Origin: Pleurotus ostreatus/Saccharomyces cerevisiae fusant
Taxonomy: Eukaryota > Opisthokonta
Length of the DNA stretch: 10,056 bases
Direction: 5' to 3'
NCBI GenBank assembly: GCA_024196135.1
Contig: JAMQCK010001279.1
Span: 1 to 10,056 of the forward strand
A program made the translations under genes and the position numbers. Below, piece after piece: positions 1-7,178 of this stretch. Position 1 is the stretch's first letter. Every line of letters begins with the position of its first letter. The notes under the pieces are model-generated. The model ran no database searches, was not told where the DNA came from, and worked only from the letters and a program-made list of their open reading frames with translations.

Positions 1-1232
1 ACAACCTCGCCGCTGGTGCTAGCGTCGTCTGTGTACGTCGCGGGAGCACGCGACGGTCTTCGCGAGGCGAGTGCGATTTTCGGGAGGGGGAGGTGGGGAT
101 GGTGCTTGCTGACGAGCTCGTCCATCGCGCAGGTATCTTGAGGTCGGAGGACACAGCGCGGACGTCGTCGTGTTCGTAGGGTAAATCCCTCGTCCATTTC
201 CAACTTCCCTGGCTGAGCCGTGCATGCAGGAGGCGATGCGGGGGCGGGGATGGGGTGGCGTGGGTACCTTTCCCCGTGGAAAATGTGACTTCGCGCCCAT
301 CTCGACGTCGCGGGATTGCGGTCGTCGGCGAGGGGAGTCGCGCGTGTGCTCAATGAGACACGGCGAGGTGCGCGTGGAGGGAGGTCGACAAGGGAGGGGG
401 GAGATGGGGGCGAATTTAGTGAGTTTTTGCAAGGTGGCGCACCCGCTATTCACCTTCTGGAGGCCGACGGGAGACGCGGTGAGAGCGGGGACGCAGTGAG
501 CGACCTCGCCGCGTGTTGAGCAACGCGATTTGGGAGCGGAGGGACTCGTTCTGGATGTCAGAGTCGGTGAGGTGGGACCGCCGTTGCCATCCTTCCCGCG
601 CGTTTTGAGCTGGATAACGACGACGGGGAGTCGGGGGACTTGTCGTCGTGCTCGCACAGGCGTCGTCGGGTGCTGAGAGGGCCGTCTGAAGCCCCCGCGA
701 GTTGGCGAGTTGTCGAATTGACGGCGGGGGAGGAGGCGAGACGATAGCGGCGGTATCCGCGTGCTGAGTCTACGTGTCTCCGCGTCGTTGTGGGCGTGCT
801 CGTGAGCTGTCTCGACTCGAGGGAGAGTCGGGGAGGCTCTTTTCGTGAGTTCGAAGGCGGTTCAACAGCGGGCAAGCGCGAGCTGCTGTCGACGACTCGA
901 CATCGCCTACAGCGTGCACCGCGCGTGCTGTTGTTTCTAGCGTCGCCGAGGGCGGCGTCGACACGTACACAATGAGTTCCGAGGGCGAAGGCGAGGGCGA
1001 GCTACGGCCCAATCGCGCGCCGCCTGAGTCGTGTCCGTCGCCCGTGCGCTGTGCGGAGTTGCACAGGAGGCGAGGGTGGTTGGGATCTTGGGTGAGGGAC
1101 GATAGCTGCTGGCGTGTTGTTGTCATTTGCTGCGGGCGTCGTGGGTGACCGAGGGGAGAGAGGGGTCGGCGAGTAGGGCTCGTGTGGCGTCACGGAAGGT
1201 GTTGTCTCGCCCGAGTTCTCCTGCTCCGGTTG

Positions 1233-1481
1233 TCAGAACGCGAGGGGGGTGGGCCTGCCCCTCAAGAGCTTCCATTCTTGAGCATCAGCAGCTACTGAGA
1301 CGAGAGCACACTGCAGTGATCTGCTGCAATCGGCAGGTCAGTGGCAGAGACCGGCGTCGACGGCGTAGCTCACGTACCTCATCCATGGGCTCCTCGTCCT
1401 TTGACCCCCAAACCAAAGGGGGTCTTCATTCATCGAGATTGGTCGCTCGCGGCAGGTGGTAAAGCGGCGGGCTCTGCCCAT
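1233..1481 (-). other. Candidate short spliced ORF (64 aa) around a well-formed intron
   Basis: Exon 1481..1378 begins with ATG, and exon 1323..1233 ends with TGA. The intron between them, 1377..1324, is 54 nt. It begins GTACGT, has a CACTGAC branch-like site and ends TTGCAG, matching the certain introns elsewhere in the window in size and signals. Splicing keeps the frame open and gives 64 codons plus stop, with no recognisable domain. A 14-codon frame starting at an ATG in good context (GCCATGG) lies just upstream at about 1551 and could be an upstream ORF. The intron is better supported than the protein. It could instead belong to a longer gene in another phase or to a non-coding transcript. 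Confidence 0.2.
1403..1424. repeat. Perfect 7-bp hairpin
   Basis: GACCCCC at 1403-1409 pairs exactly with GGGGGTC at 1418-1424 across an eight-base A-rich loop. Six of the seven pairs are G-C, so it would be stable in RNA or single-stranded DNA. No T-run follows, and intrinsic terminators are not expected in a fungal nuclear genome. The role is unknown. Confidence 0.7.
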
Positions 1482-1921
1482 GATTGGCGGGATGCGCGAG
1501 AAGGGGGTCAGGGCGGGTAGAAGGGCAGCGGCGCAAGGAGATCGAGCGCCATGGCGATGTCACCTGCAGAGGAAGGGAGGCGAGACCAGGTGACGGTGGT
1601 TAGTGATTTCAGAGGAGGCGGGGAGACACGGTCGTTATTGCAGAGGGGGAAGGGTAAGAAGGTGGATGGTGGAGGGGGAAGCAGGAACAGTAAGGCGAGA
1701 TGACGGAAATGCCGAGATGCCGGATATGACAAGAACACACATTGTCAGCGCACTTTTGCAGAACTCCTCATTAGCGCCTTCATCGTGCCAAAAAAAGTTG
1801 ATCATGCTACTGAGCCAAGCAACTAAGCCCGTATTCTGTTTTTTTCTTGCGGAAAAAGGCGGACATCGTGGGGAACTAGCGTCAAGAAGACATTGTGTAC
1901 GCGATGTGCATGACAAGTTTT

Positions 1922-1976
1922 TGCCGAAATGCCGAAATGCCGAGGTGCACGGCATTGACCAAACATTGCTCGGCAT
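1922..1976. repeat. TGCCGAAA tandem repeat with inverted arm
   Basis: Three 8-bp units follow one another at 1922-1945: TGCCGAAA, TGCCGAAA and TGCCGAGG. The last overlaps ATGCCGAG at 1937-1944, which has an exact inverted copy CTCGGCAT at 1969-1976. A nested shorter inverted pair is ATGCCG 1937-1942 with CGGCAT 1950-1955. A related pair of units, AAATGCCGAGATGCCGG, lies 215 bp to the left at 1707-1723. The pattern resembles the subterminal repeats of a decayed DNA transposon, but no transposase, complete terminal repeat or target-site duplication was found. Confidence 0.55.
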
Positions 1977-2221
1977 GCATCAAAAAACTTGGGAGACGCC
2001 GCACACGTCGACCTCGGGGTGCGAGCACACTATACTTTGCACAGCGCTGAAGCTCAGCGTTCCGCGTCTGCTTGATTTTTCTGAAGCGAATCTGTCGGGT
2101 AGAGCGCCTGATAAAGCCCGTCGAAATCATGGTCGGACCGACTGGACCGGTGTACAAACACAGTACTCCGAAAAGTGGTCGCTTTTCTGGAGCGTCGCAG
2201 CGCTCAAAACGGTGGTTTATC

Positions 2222-2240
2222 CATTTCATTTCATTTCATT
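2222..2240. repeat. CATTT pentanucleotide microsatellite
   Basis: Three full CATTT units plus CATT. It starts two bases beyond the stop codon of the NLR gene, so it would lie at the beginning of that transcript's 3' untranslated region. Confidence 0.8.
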
Positions 2241-2241
2241 C

Positions 2242-4960
2242 CTAACCCACCAATGCTGATTCTGCGACGAAAGCCATATAGGCGAGACCCATGCGAGCCA
2301 TGAGAGCAGCGTCTTGATGGCGAATACGGAATGGCGATGAGATGGGGAGATTAAGAAAGAAATCCCTCACTGATGCGTGAGCGATGGAGACAGTGTTATC
2401 GGAAACGTGAATGAACGTCGTGTCGATTGCCGCGACAGCGGCCTTCGGTGAGGGAATCAGCGAGTCATCGTAGATTGGCATACGAAATCTTGTAGTCGGG
2501 TGTACGAAGGCCTGCAACCGTGAAAAATCGTCCAAAGATATGGGCCTTCTATGATACACCAGCCACGCGAGCAAGATCTTCACTTTCTGCTGCAGTTGTG
2601 GATTGATAGAGTTGAGACGCTGGGCATACATCGCTTCGAGGGATCGAGGGAGACTCTTCAAGAGCATTGAAACGTAGGAGGGACTCTCAACTACAGGCGC
2701 AATTTCGTCAATGACAAGTGACAGCCATCGTAGACTTGGATATAAATCGTCAATATACCCACACATTCACATAGTCAAGACGCAGAGACTTACTTTCCCT
2801 GAGCGCAAAGTGTCAAATAAGTGCGGATGCCACGGGGCTTCCTAATTCCAGCAAGGATACCATCGGGCTTCGTCAAAGCCTTGTCAAGTATTATGTTTGT
2901 GTCGTGGTCGTTGCTGTTCGGGAAGTGTCCGATGCGAACATGGGAGTCGTGCAGACCCTCTAGGTCATCTGCAGTACGACTTGTAATGAAGATCGAGACG
3001 GCTTTCTGAGCTTGCAGCCATCTCAAAGTCGGGGAAATCCTCTTCGTAACGCTTTCATCCAGCGCATCAACAAGGACATAGACTGGGGAGCGTCGCGCAC
3101 GGAGTAGCCTCAGAAGCAGAGCCGTCTTCTCTTCCAGAGTCATGTGCCCACGCGCCGCCGCTCGGAGACGGTGCGCGGACAGGAAAGCAGCTGCCTCAGA
3201 GTTCTGCAATGCCAGTTGGCAAAGGAATGTCGAGATGAGCGAGTCCGAGGTCTGTTTATCCGTGCGGTTTGTGATATCGAAGAAATAGACAAGCACGACA
3301 GCGTCCCCACAATGGACATCACAGTAATTCTGCAGATTTCGAAGGGCAGCGGCGCTGACAGGCGTCAATCGACATGATGGGCCCCCGTCACGTGTTCGTC
3401 ACTCACATCATCGTGCTTTTACCGCAGCCAGCTGAACATCGAATAAGATAAATCACGGAAGTCTAATGAACGAGCAGCTCCCTTACCTGAACCGGATAGC
3501 AACAAAGTCTTGACGGACCCGCTCCTAAATTCGGTGAACGAGCTACCGTTCAGAAACCACGTCCCGGTAGAAGGGACGCGGTCATTCAGTAGTGTGTTGA
3601 TCTTGTCGGACGAGTCCCGATATTGGAGCCACCCAAGTATCTTGTCGACGCCTGCGATGTCTAACAGGGTGGGCGTAATCAGTCCCGGGCCTCGGTGGAG
3701 CCTCAAGAGGACCTAGGTCACCTTTCATTATCTTGATATCATGCGCCGCTCTATCGACTACGCCATCCAACAGTCTCAAGATATCTCGTGTTCTGTGGAT
3801 CTCCTCGATAGCCCGAATATTCCCCTCTTCTACGCTCGCTGTTCAGTCATCTGTGAGTAACGGTTCCAAGACTGCGGTGCGCGTCATCATACCGATTATC
3901 TCACGGGCGAGATTGACCACCCGCTCCATGCAACGGTCCACCGCAATCCGGTCTTCGTGCTCCGCTGTTGAGGCGCTCAGCAAGATTTACCAATATCTGA
4001 AGACTCTACGCACAGGCTAGGCTTGTGGCTAGTTCTGTGACGACCTCCAGCGTGACAGCCGCAATCCTCTCGTGTTGACGCGTCCCGAGCTTATCCAGGT
4101 GTGCCAGAGCCTCCGACATCGGCCTCGCGCTTCGAAGACCCTGTAGCCACACGCCTGGACCATGAAGTGAGTATCTCCCTCGCAAAGGGTCGCAGAACCT
4201 ACGGAAGCGGCCGGCCTTTCTCATTTTTAAGATCAGACCAAAGATTGCGAGGACCTGGGCGAGGAGTTCGACGGATGCCTCTCGAACGAGGGCATGACTG
4301 TCGATGACAGTGTTGATGAGAACGATCCGGCACTTGATCTCGTCGAACGCATGACAGACCGCGTCGAACTCGTCGTGTACAGTAGTCGAGGCCTGCAGCA
4401 TCGTTAGTAGGCCCTATGCGGGACGGGTGGCTTCCAACGCGCCCTGAGCAGCAGTCCGACCGCCGAGAAGATGACTGGACCGGGAGGGAACGCCTGCGGT
4501 CAACGAAGTCAGATCCGACGGCCGCCAGATACACAACTAGACTCACCGGTGCGAGCGAGTTGCCGATGCCATCACAAAGCTTTCCGAGCACATCGGCCAC
4601 CGGCAGGAGACGTTCGCGCAGGAATTGCGGACCGTCGTCGCGGAACTCCTTGAACTGCGCTTCTTGGTCGCAGACATAGTCGTCGATGTCGGCTTTGTTG
4701 CTGAAGAGTAGCGCGCCGTCGGAGGAGTGGTCGACGCCTGCGCTCGCGTTGTACTTCTTGACCGCGGCCTGCCACAGGCGAGCGACGGGATCATCGACAA
4801 CTGGCTCATGCGGAGGTCCAGACGCGATACTCGAAGACGCACTTTGCGCTCGTGCAACCACGGGATCGGGTTCGAGTACGGATAAGGACTCGATGATGGA
4901 AGGGGAATGGGTGGGGCTGCAAACACGGCGCCGCGTCGACGGACACTGAGCCATCGTCAT
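2242..4960 (-). CDS. Goodbye-NACHT STAND/NLR protein, complete, ten exons
   Basis: Predicted cytosolic NLR-type signal-transducing NTPase; fungal members are linked to non-self recognition and regulated cell death. Exons: 4960..4547, 4493..4443, 4392..4203, 4154..4014, 3964..3893, 3838..3722, 3651..3487, 3431..3407, 3354..2794, 2734..2242, summing to 743 codons (742 residues). Residues 1-55 are Ser/Pro-rich and probably disordered. Residues about 58-270 match the fungal STAND N-terminal Goodbye domain (ARLWQAAVKKYN, AFPPGPVIFSAVGLLL, LDKL, TLEVV). Residues 270-330 are helical. NACHT: Walker A GSAGCGKST at 382-390, Walker B VYVLVDALDE at 483-492, sensor ITSR at 515-518. A winged-helix-like part carries AHASVRDFF at 697-705. 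The stop follows about 37 residues later, with no C-terminal repeats. ATG at 4954 (A at -3, G at +4) has the better context and would remove two residues. The frame is also open upstream to an ATG at 5167. Family assignment is firm; ligand and output are unknown. Confidence 0.88.
2735..4546 (-). other. Nine short introns of the NLR gene
   Basis: Introns on the minus strand: 4546..4494 (53 nt, GTGAGT), 4442..4393 (50, GCGCGT, with a perfect TACTAAC branch site at 4409..4403), 4202..4155 (48, GTAGGT), 4013..3965 (49, GTGCGT), 3892..3839 (54, GTATGA), 3721..3652 (70, GTGACC), 3486..3432 (55, GTAAGG), 3406..3355 (52, GTGAGT), 2793..2735 (59, GTAAGT). All end in AG, usually CAG. Junction phases are consistent throughout. 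Introns 2 and 3 were placed partly because removing them restores a gap-free match to the Goodbye family pattern. Intron 6 has the weakest donor and could be shifted. Confidence 0.75.
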
Positions 4961-5079
4961 CGCGGTGAGGGGGTTGACCGCGCCCTGCTGATATCGGAGA
5001 GACTCCGCCGCCGACGTTGACGAAGGAGGGACGAGTATTCCCGGAAAAGCGGGGATGGTCAATGTGATCGATGAGTGGA

Positions 5080-5378
5080 CTAGTTGCGAAACGTTCGCTC
5101 GATGACCTCGAACCCGATTTCGGGGATCGAGTCCTCCAAGCCAAAGCGAGGCAGCTGGTAGAGGCATCGTAGTCGAAGAGGATGAGATGAGCGCCTGAGA
5201 TAAGAGGGCAGAGGTGTGAAGAGCAGTGCTGTTGACGAAGCTGCAAGATCAGAGGGGAAGCCGGATGACCCGAACTTTGTCCGGCAAGGCTGGCTGGGTG
5301 AATTGAAAGAAGTCCTGTAGGAAGCGCGAGTCATTGTAGGCACATTGTTCCTATCTCGACTTGTACGTACTGACTCAT
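5080..5378 (-). other. Possible 80-aa spliced ORF or NLR leader
   Basis: An ATG at 5378 opens an 8-nt exon (5378..5371). It is followed by a 56-nt intron, 5370..5315, with donor GTACGT, an ATGAC branch-like site and acceptor CCTACAG. The exon 5314..5080 then ends in TAG. The result is 80 residues ending ...GFEVIERTFRN, with no known domain. The stop lies only about 120 bp before the NLR start codon on the same strand. If transcribed, this is either an upstream ORF and intron in the NLR 5' leader or a tiny separate gene. In another phase the minus strand also encodes a membrane-like hydrophobic run (WSLVFTLICVAFCILAV, about 5477-5527), which shows how open all frames are here. Confidence 0.22.
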
Positions 5379-5418
5379 CGCCTTGGGAAGCCGACGTTGA
5401 TTGGCGCGATGGCGGCGG

Positions 5419-5566
5419 TTAGGCAGGATTCGAGCCGTCTTGCGTAGAGGTGTTTGGCATGCAGCAATGGAGAAGGAACCGCGAGGATACAGAATGCGAC
5501 ACAGATGAGGGTGAAGACGAGAGACCAGGAACGAGATCGCAAGAAGCTAAAGTCAAAGATATATAT
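5419..5566 (-). promoter_or_regulatory. Candidate promoter and upstream ORF for leftward transcription
   Basis: On the minus strand ATATATAT at 5566..5559 is followed by a pyrimidine-rich stretch (about 5530..5470). The first ATG, at 5460, opens a 13-codon frame ending in TAA at 5419. A TATA-like site, then a CT-rich start region, then an early ATG is a common order in fungal promoters. The nearest downstream gene is the NLR, 460 bp further on, so this may be its promoter with a long, possibly spliced leader. No transcript evidence is available. Confidence 0.3.
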
Positions 5567-5778
5567 TCGAACGTATACCTCTACAGAACCGCGTACATGA
5601 TACGATCGGCGTACCCTCTTTCAGCCTACCCCAACCTGCTGAATGGCAAGCCTCCAGCGGCACTCACAGATATCCTATGCCTATCACGTTAACTTGTGGG
5701 TTCATCCCGCGAAGGAGATGTCGACTAATCTGCGATACATGATCAGTTATCTGGATCGTCAGCCACCGATGTGGAAGG

Positions 5779-5823
5779 TATCTCACCGCCGACGTGGATG
5801 CTATCTCGCCGCCAACGTAGACG
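5779..5823. repeat. 23-bp imperfect tandem duplication
   Basis: TATCTCACCGCCGACGTGGA at 5779-5798 is repeated 23 bp later as TATCTCGCCGCCAACGTAGA at 5802-5821, with three mismatches in these 20 bp. It is non-coding as far as I can tell. The mismatches, all G/A transitions, are consistent with an old duplication. Confidence 0.7.
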
Positions 5824-6334
5824 GGACCTAACCTTCACGAGCAGGCTCTAAGCAGCACTGTCATGGAAAAAGTCTCGGAAACATCGTATTGACGCTCGAA
5901 ACGACCTTCCCATTTGTCCGAGGCGAGCACTTATGCGAGGATCGCTCCTACCCGTCTCGTACAGCCGCGAGCTGAGGGTCCCATGTCCGTGGAAGTTCGC
6001 GTTCGAATGACCATTCTTTACGAATAGAATTGTGAGAGATAGGCCAGTTGTCGAACGTGTAGTCAATGCGGCTCGAGTAGGCGGCTCTGGCAGGTCGGGC
6101 GTCGATGCTGGTCAATGATATCTCGAGGATGGGATGATGATGCCCAATGGAGAGAGTAAGGGGTGTTGAGATGTCGTGCTGAGTCGCTTTCGAGAGGTAT
6201 GCAGCGCCCGAGGAATGATGCGCTCGGCCAGGGCGGTTTGCTCTTCTCGGCAGTAAGCAAATGTGAGAGCCATATGATAGCGGCCACGTACCAGGGAGAC
6301 ACTCTCAGAGGGGACACTAGATCAGCTTCGTATT

Positions 6335-6355
6335 GCCATGCTGACTTAGCATGGC
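6335..6355. repeat. Perfect 8-bp hairpin
   Basis: GCCATGCT at 6335-6342 and AGCATGGC at 6348-6355 are exact reverse complements around a five-base loop (GACTT). It is intergenic with no nearby coding frame. It could be a protein-binding dyad or a structured RNA element. No function can be read from the sequence. Confidence 0.7.
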
Positions 6356-7045
6356 TTTCAATGGGCGCGGAGGCTGCGAGACGGCCGGAATCGAGCGTAC
6401 GGCAATCACGATGAATACGCGGCGGTTACGAAGGACTAGTGGGACGCACCATCTGCCCTAGGAATAAAAAGGGGAAGAAGACCCGCATCGTAGCTACGGT
6501 CCTGATATTCTGCGCTGTTTTAGGATAAAAGGGTGGTGCTAGCTCGATCCTTTAGACGTTCAAGGCGATCGGAAATGTGACAGAATAGCCTGCTCCGAGG
6601 GGCGTTCGTCCGCCTCGCTGGGTTCAGAGCTCGGACCCAGAAGAGCGGCGCGTATCTGCACTTGACGAGACGGCTGAGAGATTCGTGTCGGGATGAGAGT
6701 CAAGAGCAAGAGGACTTTGCTTGGTCGTGCTTGCCTTGACACGTGTCTTTATTCCCCTTTGGGACAAATCAGGACATTGCCTTGCTTGCAAGGTCTCTAC
6801 CCGTCCTCTTTGAGGCCTGTTTTTCGCAGGCACAATCAGAAGGTCAACAGCGCTCAATCCATGACCGAATGCCCAGTGCTAGAGCCGCAAGCAAGGTCGA
6901 GAACCGGCGTAGCAGGAGCTTCCTCTAGTCGTTATTTGCGTCTTATCTCCTGTGTTACGAGCAACGAATCGAGCAAGGTCGCAGTCCTTCCAAAATACCG
7001 CGTTACTGAACAACAAAGAGACATCAAGCGGAAGGAACATAGCGT

Positions 7046-7178
7046 TTTATTCAAATCGTAACTAATGATACACTTCGGTACAGACAAGCTGACAGCATGA
7101 TAGCGAAGAAGAGAAACGTATACAGAACATACACAGCGCATACATAGCATCATAACAAGTATGCCAATAACATACAGC
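7046..7178 (-). terminator. Probable 3' UTR and poly(A) signal of the right-hand gene
   Basis: Immediately after the TGA at 7181..7179 the minus strand turns T/G-rich, with repeated TATGTA/TGTATG motifs (about 7170..7105). A canonical AATAAA follows at 7051..7046. T/G-rich upstream elements followed by an A-rich positioning element are the usual fungal 3'-end arrangement. Cleavage would be expected shortly after 7046. Confidence 0.5.

Larger units (their letters stand above)
1..1620. other. GC-rich stretch with no assignable gene
   Basis: All six frames are partly open because of the high GC content, and none reads as a known family. On the minus strand there are low-complexity Pro/Ser/Thr-rich frames, for example around 1010-1230, and a short Leu/Ile-bearing segment around 505-565 reading SDIQNESLRSQIALLN that looks like coiled coil. 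They lie in different phases and I could not join them by convincing splice sites. One intron-like element lies at 1324..1377 and a purine/pyrimidine-biased block at about 1621-1690 could be a leftward promoter. The stretch may hold the remains or the fast-evolving exons of a leftward gene that continues past the window edge, or be non-coding. Confidence 0.4.
1621..2241. other. Spacer 3' of the NLR gene, no gene recognised
   Basis: GC content drops relative to the left flank. A plus-strand frame of 218 codons (1603..2259) is open here but has no recognisable motif. It is antisense to the end of the NLR gene and includes the repeat cluster, so I do not call it a gene. The stretch holds ATGCCG-type repeats at 1705-1730 and 1922-1976 and a CATTT microsatellite at 2222-2240. 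The minus strand of 1621-1690 is strongly pyrimidine-rich, as in many fungal core promoters. The 3' untranslated region of the NLR gene must lie at the right-hand end. Confidence 0.5.
4961..7045. other. Long intergenic region between the two genes
   Basis: There is no recognisable protein family on either strand. The part next to the NLR gene (4961-5570) holds a TATA-like site, a pyrimidine-rich minus-strand tract and short ORFs, described separately. The part from 5590 to 6560 holds a 23-bp tandem duplication, a hairpin at 6335-6355 and a palindrome CGTAGCTACG at 6489-6498. The part from 6560 to 7045 holds inverted repeats at 6699-6741 (GTCAAG...CTTGAC arms) and 6780-6793 (CCTTGC-TT-GCAAGG). 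Short ORFs of 60-120 codons here look like chance. No tRNA or rRNA was seen. Confidence 0.5.

Noticed and set aside
19..657. 212-codon minus-strand frame
   Set aside because: It is Arg/Pro/Thr/Ser-rich throughout, has no domain, and overlaps equally open frames in other phases. This is what GC-rich non-coding sequence gives by chance.
1603..2259. 218-codon plus-strand frame
   Set aside because: It runs through the repeat cluster and ends antisense to the NLR stop region. No motif, intron pattern or family likeness was seen.
4155..4202. Alternative 62-nt intron with the same donor, ending CTACAG at 4141
   Set aside because: It puts the following exon out of frame, leading to an early stop. 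The 48-nt form keeps frame and fits the family.
5426..5436. B-box-like GGCTCGAATCC on the minus strand, suggesting a tRNA
   Set aside because: No A-box at the right distance and no cloverleaf stems could be formed around it.
5376..5580. Hydrophobic minus-strand frame (WSLVFTLICVAFCILAV) as a membrane protein gene
   Set aside because: No start codon in frame at a sensible place, it ends in TGA at about 5376 without a fitting splice donor, and the same bases look like a CT-rich leader.
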